DNA of 8,186 nt from Moraxellaceae bacterium (GCA_030684415.1 JAUXNL010000047.1:1-8186); one strand, 5' to 3'; counted from the stretch's first letter, positions 1 to 7,317 are shown. Numbers and translations are program-made. Notes: generated by a model not told the origin, from the sequence alone.

Positions 1-389
1 TCGGAATAGCCCTGACACCAGTGGACATCGCCGCTGATGATGCCCGGTAAATGCCGCTTCTTCTGCTCGGCGGAGCCAAACGCGCAGATGACCGGGCCAA
101 CCATGGAAACACCGAACGGCGACACCGGCGGCGCCCCCGCACGAGCACGTTCGAGGTCAAAAATATATCTCTGCGTCGCTGTCCATCCAGGACCACCATG
201 CTGCGCGGACCATCCGACAACCAACCACCCCTTCCTGCCGAGCACTTGCTCCCATCCGTGTTGTTCTTCCTGCTCCAGCATCTGGCCATTATCCGCACGC
301 GATCGGAGCGAAGCAGGTAAGTTCTCAGTGAGCCACTGGCGCACTTCGCTCTGGAAGGCCATTTCTTCTGTCGTGAACTGAAGATTCAT
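1..389 (-). pseudogene. Acyl-CoA dehydrogenase, N-terminal part, frameshifted and cut by window edge
   Basis: FAD-dependent acyl-CoA dehydrogenase, which introduces the alpha-beta double bond in acyl-CoA beta-oxidation. From the ATG at 389 the protein begins MNLQFTTEEMAFQSEVRQWL, an N-terminal helical domain typical of the family, and reads cleanly to KGW at residues 53-55. From about base 225 the family-like sequence continues only in the neighbouring frame: QHGGPGW, then RYIFDLERARAGAPP, SPFGVSMVGPVI, AFGSAEQKKRHLPGI and WCQGYS at the window edge. This matches the large FadE or pimeloyl-CoA dehydrogenase-like subgroup, in which WCQGYSEP leads into the FAD site. The frames are joined by restoring one base (net loss of 1, mod 3). 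The original frame stays open to base 1 but becomes an arginine-rich, unrelated sequence. The ribosome site is weak. It follows the FadD-like gene by 63 bases and is probably the sixth gene of the operon. Family call is firm; pseudogene versus sequencing error is open. Confidence 0.8.
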
Positions 390-452
390 GATGTTTCTAT
401 CTGCTTTGTAAGGTGTTGGTCTTTATGTGGGTAAAAAGGATTACTTCGGCTC

Positions 453-2003
453 TCAACCGACGTTTCTAGACATATCCTTCCAGTAAGGCTTTCGCAGCTC
501 CGTCTTCAGAACCTTGCCGGCCCCGCTCAAGGGCAGCGGCTCGCTGCGGATCTCCACGCTGCGCGGAAGTTTGTAGCCGGCAATCTGGTCCCGGCAGTGC
601 AAAATAATGTCGGCCGGCACCAGGCTCACCCCCGGCTTTGGAACGACGATGGCGTGCACGCACTCTCCCCACTTTTCGTCCGGGATGCCGATGACCGCGC
701 ACTCCTGCACGTCGGGATGCAAATGGATGGCGCCCTCCACCTCCACGGAAAAGACATTTTCGCCGCCGGTGATGATCATGTCCTTGGCGCGGTCGACGAT
801 GAACACGAAGCCATCTTTGCTCATGTATCCCAAATCGCCGGTATGCAGCCAGCCATTGCGCAGGGTTTCGCGCGTCTGCTGCTCCAGTTGCCAGTAGCCC
901 CGCATCACGTTCGGGCCGCGCACGCAGACTTCGCCGATGGTGCCGGGTGGCACCTCGCCGTCGTGGGCGTCGAGTATCCTGACATCCACGCCATAGGCCG
1001 GCTGGCCGGCGCTCTCCAGCCAGTCGCCGCCGGCCGCGTGCTGCTCGGGGGACAGGAAGGAGATGACCGGGGAGGCTTCGGTCTGGCCATAGCCCTGGGT
1101 AAAGCCGACCCCCGGCATCTGCTGCATGGCGCGCATCAGCACGGCCCTCGGCATCGGCGAGGCGCCATACATGAGGCGGCGCAGGCTGGAAATGTCGTGA
1201 TCGCCGATCTTTCCGGAACTGACCAGCAGGTTGATCATCACGGGCACGAGCAAGGCATGCGTCACCCGCTCGCGCGCCATCGTGGACAGCACGCTCTCCA
1301 CGTCGAAGCGCGGCACCGCGCAATGCGTGGCGCCCGCCATGGTGACGGCGAAGGTGCTGGCCATGTCGGCGAGGTGGAACATCGGCGCGGCATGCAGGTA
1401 GATCGTGCTGGCGTCATAGGCCAGCGCCGGCAGCACATTGAGTGCGTTGGCCAGGAGATTGGCATGGGTGAGCATGACGCCCTTGGACTTTCCCGTGGTG
1501 CCGCCGGTGTAGAAAAGGCCCGCCAGGGTATCGCCGCCGACTGCGGCATCGGGGATCACCGGTCCCGTCGCCACGACCTGTTCGTAGGCGAGGCAGCCGT
1601 CCGGCGCCGCGCCGTCGCCCATATGGATGATGTGCTCGACCGTGGTCATGGCGGGCCGCAGCGCCGCCAGCATCGGGGCGAAGGTCTCGTCGATGAAGAG
1701 CACGCGGCTGCCGGAGTCGTTCAGCGTGTAGGCGATCTCCGCCGGCGCCAGCCGGATATTGACCGGGTTGCAGGCGGCGCCCGCCCAGGCGACCGCGTAG
1801 AAATACTCGACGTAGCGATCGCTGTTGAGCGAGAGGATGGCCACCCGGTCTTCCGGGCCCACGCCCAGCGTGCGCAAGGCCCCGGCCAGACGGGCGACAC
1901 GCGCGCCGACCTCGCGCCAGGTGCGGCGGCGCTCTCCGTATATGGTGGCGAGGTGGTTGCCGCGGGTCTGGAGCGCGCGATGCAGGCCTTGGGTCAGGGA
2001 CAT
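453..2003 (-). CDS. FadD-like long/medium-chain acyl-CoA ligase (AMP-forming)
   Basis: Cytoplasmic ligase of the ANL superfamily that activates a carboxylic acid to its CoA thioester through an acyl-AMP intermediate. The 516-residue protein carries the canonical motifs in order: P-loop YTGGTTGKSKG (165-175), YGQTE (305-309), TGD of the hinge region (388-390), DR (404-405), GGEN (413-416) and the C-terminal catalytic lysine in GAGKVLK (K497). Length is usual for the family. The start at 2003 is chosen because GAGGAAG lies 7 bases upstream; the open frame continues to 2696, but that part is antisense-type shadow of the hydrolase gene. It lies 34 bases after the hydrolase stop, so translation is probably coupled in the same operon. 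It is the second ligase of the cluster and the more canonical one. The acid it uses cannot be told; a ring-cleaved or ester-derived acid made by the neighbouring enzymes is the obvious inference. Confidence 0.93.
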   Translation of the reverse strand: MSLTQGLHRALQTRGNHLATIYGERRRTWREVGARVARLAGALRTLGVGPEDRVAILSLNSDRYVEYFYAVAWAGAACNPVNIRLAPAEIAYTLNDSGSRVLFIDETFAPMLAALRPAMTTVEHIIHMGDGAAPDGCLAYEQVVATGPVIPDAAVGGDTLAGLFYTGGTTGKSKGVMLTHANLLANALNVLPALAYDASTIYLHAAPMFHLADMASTFAVTMAGATHCAVPRFDVESVLSTMARERVTHALLVPVMINLLVSSGKIGDHDISSLRRLMYGASPMPRAVLMRAMQQMPGVGFTQGYGQTEASPVISFLSPEQHAAGGDWLESAGQPAYGVDVRILDAHDGEVPPGTIGEVCVRGPNVMRGYWQLEQQTRETLRNGWLHTGDLGYMSKDGFVFIVDRAKDMIITGGENVFSVEVEGAIHLHPDVQECAVIGIPDEKWGECVHAIVVPKPGVSLVPADIILHCRDQIAGYKLPRSVEIRSEPLPLSGAGKVLKTELRKPYWKDMSRNVG

Positions 2004-2037
2004 GGGGTTACTTCCTCGCTGGCGGCGCCGGGCCGCG

Positions 2038-2928
2038 TCAATGCCGGCCGATGAAGGCCAGGATGGCTTCTGAAAAGATATCGTTGCGGTCGCCGGCGAC
2101 CATGTGGCCGGCCTGCGCGATCTCGACGACCTCGGCATGGGGAATGAGTTCGCGCAGCTCGCGCACGCCTTCCGCGCTGACGATGTCGCTCTGCGTGCCC
2201 CGGACGAGCAGTGTCGGCGCCTGGATCCGGCGTGCCGCGGCGATACGCCGTTCCTGCTGCTGCGCCATCGCGGCCGGGTCGGCCCGCTCCGGATGCTCGA
2301 GCAGGCGGGGATCCCAGTGCCAGCGATAGCGGCCGTCGCTGCAGAGGCGCAGGTTCTTGCGCAGGCCCGAGCCGTCGCCGGCCTGCTGGCGCTGCGGGTT
2401 ATAGGCCGCCACGGCGGCGCGCGCCGTCTCGAGCGATTCGAAGCCGTCCGGATAGCCGCGCATGAAGGCCACGATGCGGGCCACGCCCTCGGGCTCGATG
2501 CGGGGCGCGATGTCGACGAGCACGAGCGCGCGACAGGCCAGCCGCCCCTCGCCCACGCCCACCAGCGCGGTGATGCCGCCCATGGAGGCGCCGACGAGCA
2601 CCGGCGCGCGGCCGTCCTGGGCCGGCAGCGCGGCCAGATCGGCGACCAGCGTGTCGACGCTGTAATCACTATCAGCAGCCCAGTCGCTGTCGCCATGACC
2701 CCGCATGTCGATGCTCATGGCCTCGTAGCCGCGTTGCGCGATGCGCTGCGCCGCGCCGGCCCAGGCGTGGCGTGTCTGGCCGCCGCCGTGCAGGAACAGC
2801 ACCGGTCCGTCACCGCCACGGCCCCAGCGCTCCCCGCACAGCCGCACGCCGCCGTGCCCGCGCCACTCGAACAGGTCGCCCTCGTCTTCGGAAGCCAGCG
2901 CCTGCGGTGCATTCAAGGCAAGATTCAT
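2038..2928 (-). CDS. Alpha/beta-fold hydrolase (probable ester/lactone hydrolase)
   Basis: A 296-residue alpha/beta hydrolase without a signal peptide, so cytoplasmic. Visible features are the oxyanion-region HGGG (47-50), RGHGDSD after strand 4 (76-82), the nucleophile elbow GASMGG with Ser115, a probable catalytic Asp248 in TQSDIVS, and His275 in AGHMVAGD. Together these make a complete Ser-Asp-His triad. A GTG at 2940 would add four residues, but it lies inside the Shine-Dalgarno sequence AAGGAGTG, which is correctly spaced (about 9 bases) from the ATG at 2928, so the ATG is preferred. The gene sits 25 bases after the SDR stop and 34 bases before the acyl-CoA ligase. Hydrolysis of the ester or lactone made by the Baeyer-Villiger enzyme of the same operon would fit (inference). 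Other reactions of the fold, such as C-C bond hydrolysis or epoxide opening, cannot be excluded. Confidence 0.9.
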   Translation of the reverse strand: MNLALNAPQALASEDEGDLFEWRGHGGVRLCGERWGRGGDGPVLFLHGGGQTRHAWAGAAQRIAQRGYEAMSIDMRGHGDSDWAADSDYSVDTLVADLAALPAQDGRAPVLVGASMGGITALVGVGEGRLACRALVLVDIAPRIEPEGVARIVAFMRGYPDGFESLETARAAVAAYNPQRQQAGDGSGLRKNLRLCSDGRYRWHWDPRLLEHPERADPAAMAQQQERRIAAARRIQAPTLLVRGTQSDIVSAEGVRELRELIPHAEVVEIAQAGHMVAGDRNDIFSEAILAFIGRH

Positions 2929-2937
2929 GTCGTGTGG

Positions 2938-2946
2938 CACTCCTTA
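2938..2946 (-). promoter_or_regulatory. Ribosome binding site that sets the hydrolase start
   Basis: On the minus strand AAGGAGTG is placed about 9 bases before the ATG at 2928. The in-frame GTG at 2940 is part of this site and is therefore unlikely to be the start. Confidence 0.65.
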
Positions 2947-2953
2947 TTCCGAG

Positions 2954-3763
2954 TCAGGCCAGCCGGGTCAGCAGGCGCAGGGCCTGCCCGTAGCGGCGCG
3001 GAAACAGGCGCTGCTGGACATCCAGCGCCACGGCATCCGGTCCCACCAGGATGCGCGGATTCTGGCGGCGCACCCCGTCGAGAATGAGGCGGGCCGCCTG
3101 CTCCGGTGTGGTCAGCGTCAACCGGTCGAACAGGGCCACGAAATGCTCCCGGTCGCGGTCGCCGCCCGGCCCCCGGTGAAAGCGCGCGTTGCGCGCGATA
3201 TTGGTGCGGACGCCACCCGGGTGCACGCTGTGCACGCTGACCGGCCCGCCCGCGAGCTCGGCGGCGAGCGCCTCGGTGAAGCCGCGAATGGCGAACTTGC
3301 TGGCGTTGTAGGCCGACTGGGTCGGCACGGCGATGAGCCCGAAGGCGCTGGAAATGTTCACCAGCGCCGCGCGCTCCTGGCGGAGCAACTGCGGCAGGAA
3401 GGCCTGGCTGCCGTGCACCATGCCCCAGAAATTGATGTCCATGACCCAGGCAAAATCCTCATGGGTCATGTGCTCGACCGTCTCGGCAAGGCCGACCCCG
3501 GCATTGTTGATGACGAGCGCGGCGCCGCCGGTCTCGCGCATCACCGCGTCGGCGAAGGCGAACATCGCCTGGCGGTCGGCCACGTCGAGCGTCTCGAGGC
3601 GCTCGACGCCGCGCAGCCGGTCCGCGACCGACCGCAGCGCCGCGTGATCGCGGTCCACCAGCACAAGACGCCCGCCCTGGCGGTCAAGGGCCTCCGCGAG
3701 GGCCAAGCCGATGCCGGAGGCGGCACCGGTGACCACGCAGACTTTTCCACGCCACGATTCCAT
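2954..3763 (-). CDS. Short-chain dehydrogenase/reductase (classical SDR)
   Basis: A 269-residue NAD(P)-dependent oxidoreductase, likely acting on an alcohol/ketone pair. It shows the classical SDR pattern: cofactor motif TGAASGIG (12-19), an acidic residue at the end of strand 2 (LVLVDRD, Asp37) that favours NAD over NADP, NNAG (86-89), catalytic Asn111, Ser139, Tyr152 and Lys156 in YNASK, and PGGV (182-185). The start at 3763 is preceded by AGGAGGA at good spacing. The C-terminal tail with RRYGQALRLLTRLA is basic and has no obvious motif. It lies 53 bases downstream of the acyl-CoA synthetase and just before the hydrolase. In the cluster it could make the ketone used by the Baeyer-Villiger enzyme, or oxidise the hydroxyl released by hydrolysis; both are inference. 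Family is certain, substrate unknown. Confidence 0.93.
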   Translation of the reverse strand: MESWRGKVCVVTGAASGIGLALAEALDRQGGRLVLVDRDHAALRSVADRLRGVERLETLDVADRQAMFAFADAVMRETGGAALVINNAGVGLAETVEHMTHEDFAWVMDINFWGMVHGSQAFLPQLLRQERAALVNISSAFGLIAVPTQSAYNASKFAIRGFTEALAAELAGGPVSVHSVHPGGVRTNIARNARFHRGPGGDRDREHFVALFDRLTLTTPEQAARLILDGVRRQNPRILVGPDAVALDVQQRLFPRRYGQALRLLTRLA

Positions 3764-3790
3764 GGTCTTCCTCCTCTCTCATGCCCTTGC

Positions 3791-3810
3791 GCCGGCGACC
3801 GGGCGCCGGC
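3791..3810. other. GC-rich hairpin between synthetase and SDR genes
   Basis: GCCGGCG (3791-3797) pairs with CGCCGGC (3804-3810) around a 6-base loop, just after the synthetase stop. There is no T-tract on either side, so it is not a typical intrinsic terminator. It could stabilise or mark a processing point in the operon messenger, or reflect base composition only. Confidence 0.3.
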
Positions 3811-3816
3811 CGGGCG

Positions 3817-5595
3817 CTAGCCGATGCGCTCGGCGCCCTCCCAGAACACTGCCTCAAGCTGCTTCTTGGGCAGCTTGCCCGCCAGGTTGCGCGGCAGGGG
3901 ACCAAACTCGACGCGGCGCGGGACCTTGAAGCCGTACAGCCCCTGCTCGCGGCAATGCGCCAGGATGTCCTCGGCGGTCACCGCCGCCCCCTCCCGCAGT
4001 TCGACCACGGCCGCGGGCACCTCGCCCAGGTCGGGGTCCGGCGCGCGCACCACCGCCACGTCGAGCACGGCGGTATGGCGCTTGATGACCTCTTCGATCT
4101 CGTTGGGAAAGAGGTTCACGCCGCCGCTGATGATCATTTCCTTCTCGCGCGAGGTGAGGTAGAGGAAATCATCCGGGTCGAGATAGCCGATCAGGCCGTC
4201 GTCGTACCAGAGCTGGCCCTCCACCTCGATGAAGCAGTCATCGGTCTTTTTCTGCTCGCCCACGTACTGCAGGCCGAACGTGAGCGCGGAGCGCAGCAGC
4301 ACCTTGCCCTCGACGCCGCGCGCGGCCCAGCGCCCCGTCGCGGCGTCGTAGATGCGGCATTGCGCGGTGCGGACCTTGCCGACGCTGCGGTAGCGCTCCG
4401 GATGGCGGGCATAGTCCTCGGGCAGCAGGACAGTGATGATGCCCGTCTCCGAGGCGCCGTAATACTCGTGGAATACATCCCGTGGCGCGCCCTGCTCCCG
4501 GAACAGCGCATTGATGGCCATCTTCACCGGGGCCGGACAGGGCGCGGCGGCGCAGATCAACGCACGCATGCTCGACAGGTCATAGCGCTGCCTGACCTCC
4601 TCGGGCAGCGCCAGCACGCGCTCCAGCATGGTCGGCGCCACGAAGGTCCAGTTGATCCGTTCCGCCTCGATCATCTGCAGAAAGGCTTCTGCCGTGAACT
4701 TGCGCATCGGCACCACGGTCCCGCCGAACAGGAAGGGCAGTACGGCCACCTGCACGCCGGCGTGATAGAGCGGCCCCGGCACCAGCGAGCGGGCATTGCC
4801 GCTTTGCGCGTCGTGCAGGTCGCCCAGTCCGTACCAGCCGAGGGCCGAGAGCTGGCCCAGGGCCATATGCAGGGCCTCGCCGCGGCTCGCGCCACGGCGG
4901 GCACTGTCGGTCTCGCCGAACAGGGCCGCCTGGTCCAGGTTGATGAATTTAGGCGTGCCCGTGGTGCCGCCGCTATACGCCTTCGCCGACAAGTGAAAGG
5001 TTCCCGGACGCAGCCGCGGCACGGCGTCCGCCAGCAGGCACTCATAGGCGAGCGTGCCTGACGGCCCGTCTTGGCTGCCTACGACCAGAATGTGGCTGAC
5101 CGTCGTGAGCTGGTCGCGGACAGCGAGCACACGGTCGAGGAAGTCGGCATCGACCACCACGACCCGGGCGCCCGCGCGCTGGATGCACTGCGCGAGTTCG
5201 ACCGGCTTCAGGTGCCAGTTGAGCATCGGCATGATGATGCCGGAGAGATTGCAGGCCTGGTTGATCTCGAACCATTCGGCCCCGTTCTGAAGGAGGACGG
5301 CACAGGCATCGCCTTCGCGAAGGCCCAGCGTGTGGAGCGCGTCCACGGCGCGCAGGACGCGCTCGCGGAATGCCCGAAACGAGAATCGGCGCTCGCCATC
5401 GATCACCGCCTCGCGGGTGCCGAGACCTTCCCAGAAGCCCAGGAAGAACTCGCGTCCCAGCCCGGAGCCCTTCCGGAAATGCCGCCATGCAGCGCCCAGC
5501 AGGTTACGGGCGAGACGGCTTGCGCCCATCTGGCCGACAACCGCCCCTGCGGCAAGCCTCGCCTCCGCCGACGCCAGCAATGTCAATCGAGACAT
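3817..5595 (-). CDS. AMP-dependent acyl-CoA synthetase, unusual subtype
   Basis: A 592-residue ANL-superfamily ligase that should form an acyl-CoA from a free acid and ATP. Motifs: P-loop YSGGTTGTPK (207-216), YYGASET (378-384), EKEMIISGGVNLFPNEIEEV around 485-503, and C-terminal catalytic lysine K574 in NLAGKLPKKQL. Two features depart from the neighbouring FadD-like protein. A stretch of about 60 residues, including GQLSALGWYGLGDL, separates the P-loop from the PLYHAG segment (275-280). The hinge-region TGDLGY motif is replaced by DGLIGY (466-471). The N-terminus is also extended by about 50 residues before the domain proper. The start at 5595 follows GATGAGGAC, a fair ribosome site. It lies 79 bases after the monooxygenase stop and is the second gene of the operon. 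It belongs to the fatty-acid/bile-acid-type CoA ligase group rather than canonical FadD; the substrate is not predictable here. Confidence 0.9.
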   Translation of the reverse strand: MSRLTLLASAEARLAAGAVVGQMGASRLARNLLGAAWRHFRKGSGLGREFFLGFWEGLGTREAVIDGERRFSFRAFRERVLRAVDALHTLGLREGDACAVLLQNGAEWFEINQACNLSGIIMPMLNWHLKPVELAQCIQRAGARVVVVDADFLDRVLAVRDQLTTVSHILVVGSQDGPSGTLAYECLLADAVPRLRPGTFHLSAKAYSGGTTGTPKFINLDQAALFGETDSARRGASRGEALHMALGQLSALGWYGLGDLHDAQSGNARSLVPGPLYHAGVQVAVLPFLFGGTVVPMRKFTAEAFLQMIEAERINWTFVAPTMLERVLALPEEVRQRYDLSSMRALICAAAPCPAPVKMAINALFREQGAPRDVFHEYYGASETGIITVLLPEDYARHPERYRSVGKVRTAQCRIYDAATGRWAARGVEGKVLLRSALTFGLQYVGEQKKTDDCFIEVEGQLWYDDGLIGYLDPDDFLYLTSREKEMIISGGVNLFPNEIEEVIKRHTAVLDVAVVRAPDPDLGEVPAAVVELREGAAVTAEDILAHCREQGLYGFKVPRRVEFGPLPRNLAGKLPKKQLEAVFWEGAERIG

Positions 5596-5623
5596 GCGTC
5601 CTCATCCTTCATCTCTGTAAGCG

Positions 5624-5648
5624 GGCGTGCCGCCTGCCGGCGCACGCC
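5624..5648. other. Hairpin between monooxygenase and synthetase genes
   Basis: GGCGTGC (5624-5630) pairs with GCACGCC (5642-5648) around an 11-base loop in the 79-base gap. No T-tract follows in the direction of transcription, so termination is unlikely. A role in messenger processing or attenuation is possible but unsupported. Confidence 0.3.
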
Positions 5649-5674
5649 TCCTTCACCACCCGTTGCCCATCGCT

Positions 5675-7210
5675 TCATGCCGGCGCCGACTCCTCGACCC
5701 CCGGAACAAACACGGTGAGATCGTATTTTTCGGGGCGGAAAGTCTTCGCGCGCAGGACATACTCGGACGCGAGTCCGGGAAAGAGCGCGTGGTTCTCGCC
5801 ATTCGCGTCGAGATACCAGCTGCGGCAGCCGGAGGTCCACGAGGTATGCCGCATCCGCGCCTGCAGCGCATCGTGCCAGGCGTCCTGCTCGCGCTGGCGC
5901 ACGTTGAGGTAGCGCAGATTGCGCTCGAACAGCGTCTTGAGCGCCTGCGCGATGTAGCTGGCCTGCGCTTCGGTATAGACCAGCACCGAGGTATGACCGG
6001 GGCCGGTGTTCGGCCCCAGCATCAGGAACCAGTTCGGGAAGCCGCTGACCGCCATGCCGAGGTAGGCCTTGCTGCCGCGTCGCGCCCATACGTCGCTCAG
6101 CGACACCCCCTCCAGCCCGCGCACCTCGAAGGGCGCATTGCCGATGTCCAGGCGGAAGCCCGTGGCCAGCACGATGACATCCACCTCGTGCGTCGTGCCA
6201 TCCGCCGTCACCACCCCCCGGGGGGTGACCTGAACGATGGCGTCGGTGATGACATCGACGTTTTCCTGCGCCAGGGCCGGGTAATAATCACTCGACAACA
6301 GGACTCGCTTGCAGCCGATATGGAAATCCGGCGTCAGCTTCCGGCGCAGCGCCGGGCTCTGGATTTGCCGCTTGAGATAGGCATGCGCCCCGCGCTCGAG
6401 CAGGCGGGAGGCCGGCGAATCGACGATGACGAGCGGCCCGAAAATCGCCTCGCTGGCCGCGAAAATGCCGTTCCGCACCGCCCGCTGCAGGACGGGCAGC
6501 CGCGCAAACAGGCGGCGGGTGCGCGCCGCCACCGCGAAATCGGGCTTGGGCAGCACCCAGGCCGGCGTGCGCTGGAAGACCTTGAGCCGCGACACCGTCG
6601 GCTGTATCGCCGGAATGACCTGTATCGCGCTGGCGCCGGTGCCGATGACGGCGACGCGCTTGCCCCTGAGGTCGACATCATGCTGCCAGCGCGCCGTGTG
6701 GAATTGCTGGCCCTTGAAGGTCTCAAGCCCGGGGATGGCCGGATACGCCGGATTCACCAGCCCGCCCACGGCCGAGACCACCGCACGGGCGGTCAGTTGC
6801 CTGCCGTCCTCCAGTGTCAGGCGCCAGAGGCCGGCCCGGTCATCGAAGACCGCCTGCTGGACGCTGGCGCCGAAGCGCAGCCAGGGCATGAGGTCGTATT
6901 TCTCCACGCAGCGGCGGATGTACTGGTGGATTTCGTGGTTGCCGGCGAAGCTGCGGCTCCAGTCCGGCCGTTGCTCGAAGGAATAGGAATACACCACGGA
7001 CGGCACGTCGCAGGCGCAGCCGGGGTAAGTGTTGTCCCGCCAGGTGCCGCCGACATCGTCCGCCCGCTCCAGAATGACAAAGTCGGTGATGCCGGCCTGC
7101 TTGAGGCGAATTCCCGCGTTGATCCCCGAGAATCCCGCACCGATCACAATGACCCGATAATCCGCCTTTTGCGCCGGACTTGAACCGATCTGGCTGCCAC
7201 GCTTTCTCAT
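5675..7210 (-). CDS. Type I Baeyer-Villiger monooxygenase (FAD, NADPH)
   Basis: A 511-residue flavoprotein monooxygenase that inserts oxygen next to a carbonyl, turning ketones into esters or lactones. Both sequence fingerprints of type I Baeyer-Villiger enzymes are present: FxGxxxHxxxW as FKGQQFHTARW (165-175), and GGTWRDNTYPGCACD (54-68), which fits the [AG]GxWxxxx[FY]P[GM]xxxD pattern. The FAD Rossmann motif GAGFSG is at 24-29, the NADPH motif GTGASA at 190-195, and an arginine in GCKR near residue 302 lies where the catalytic Arg of the family is expected. The start at 7210 is preferred because GAGGAGT lies 6 bases upstream; an in-frame GTG at 7225 overlaps that site. It is the first gene of the operon, behind the promoter and palindrome described below. 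It is not AlmA-like in its N-terminal motifs. Substrate range is unknown. Confidence 0.94.
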   Translation of the reverse strand: MRKRGSQIGSSPAQKADYRVIVIGAGFSGINAGIRLKQAGITDFVILERADDVGGTWRDNTYPGCACDVPSVVYSYSFEQRPDWSRSFAGNHEIHQYIRRCVEKYDLMPWLRFGASVQQAVFDDRAGLWRLTLEDGRQLTARAVVSAVGGLVNPAYPAIPGLETFKGQQFHTARWQHDVDLRGKRVAVIGTGASAIQVIPAIQPTVSRLKVFQRTPAWVLPKPDFAVAARTRRLFARLPVLQRAVRNGIFAASEAIFGPLVIVDSPASRLLERGAHAYLKRQIQSPALRRKLTPDFHIGCKRVLLSSDYYPALAQENVDVITDAIVQVTPRGVVTADGTTHEVDVIVLATGFRLDIGNAPFEVRGLEGVSLSDVWARRGSKAYLGMAVSGFPNWFLMLGPNTGPGHTSVLVYTEAQASYIAQALKTLFERNLRYLNVRQREQDAWHDALQARMRHTSWTSGCRSWYLDANGENHALFPGLASEYVLRAKTFRPEKYDLTVFVPGVEESAPA

Positions 7211-7213
7211 GCC

Positions 7214-7225
7214 ACTACTCCTCAC
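7214..7225 (-). promoter_or_regulatory. Ribosome binding site that sets the monooxygenase start
   Basis: On the minus strand GAGGAGT lies 6 bases upstream of the ATG at 7210. The alternative GTG start at 7225 would use up this site and has no good site of its own. Confidence 0.7.
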
Positions 7226-7268
7226 TTACCCACCTACCCAGGGCAGACGGAAAATCCATGTTCCGCGA

Positions 7269-7286
7269 TTTGGTCATATGACCAAA
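7269..7286. promoter_or_regulatory. Perfect 18-bp palindrome, probable operator O1
   Basis: TTTGGTCATATGACCAAA is its own exact reverse complement. It begins two bases downstream of the minus-strand -10 box and covers the predicted transcription start, the classical place for a repressor to block initiation. The half-site TTTGGTCAT suits a dimeric winged-helix or helix-turn-helix regulator (GntR, TetR or MarR type). The exact family cannot be told, and no regulator gene lies in the window. Confidence 0.75.
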
Positions 7287-7288
7287 CC

Positions 7289-7317
7289 ATTACCGCAAAA
7301 CACCCAAGGGCTGTCAA
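7289..7317 (-). promoter_or_regulatory. Probable sigma-70 promoter of the monooxygenase operon
   Basis: Read on the minus strand, a perfect -35 box TTGACA (7317-7312) is followed by 17 bases and then GGTAAT (7294-7289), which keeps the last four bases of the TATAAT consensus. The start of transcription would fall near 7282, giving a leader of roughly 70 bases before the ATG at 7210. The predicted start point lies inside the 18-bp palindrome, which suggests repression. Prediction from sequence only. Confidence 0.65.

Noticed and set aside
390..452. Separate promoter for the acyl-CoA dehydrogenase, or a third operator at the TTGGTC near 416
   Set aside because: Only a half-site is present, and no -35/-10 pair of acceptable quality was found.
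597..2054. Long plus-strand open frame of 485 codons
   Set aside because: Histidine-, glycine- and arginine-rich shadow opposite the FadD-like ligase, which has all family motifs.
2004..2696. N-terminal extension of the FadD-like ligase to 747 residues (possible fusion)
   Set aside because: The extension overlaps the hydrolase in another frame, is low-complexity in Arg, Ser and Ala, and a good ribosome site precedes the internal ATG at 2003.
3791..3810. Intrinsic terminator after the synthetase gene
   Set aside because: Stem is only 7 bp and no T-tract follows on the minus strand; the next gene starts within 53 bases.
3781..5061. Long plus-strand open frame of 426 codons
   Set aside because: Antisense shadow of the acyl-CoA synthetase, with no recognisable motif or ribosome site.
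5627..7183. Long plus-strand open frame of 518 codons
   Set aside because: Antisense shadow of the Baeyer-Villiger monooxygenase; composition follows the opposite strand.
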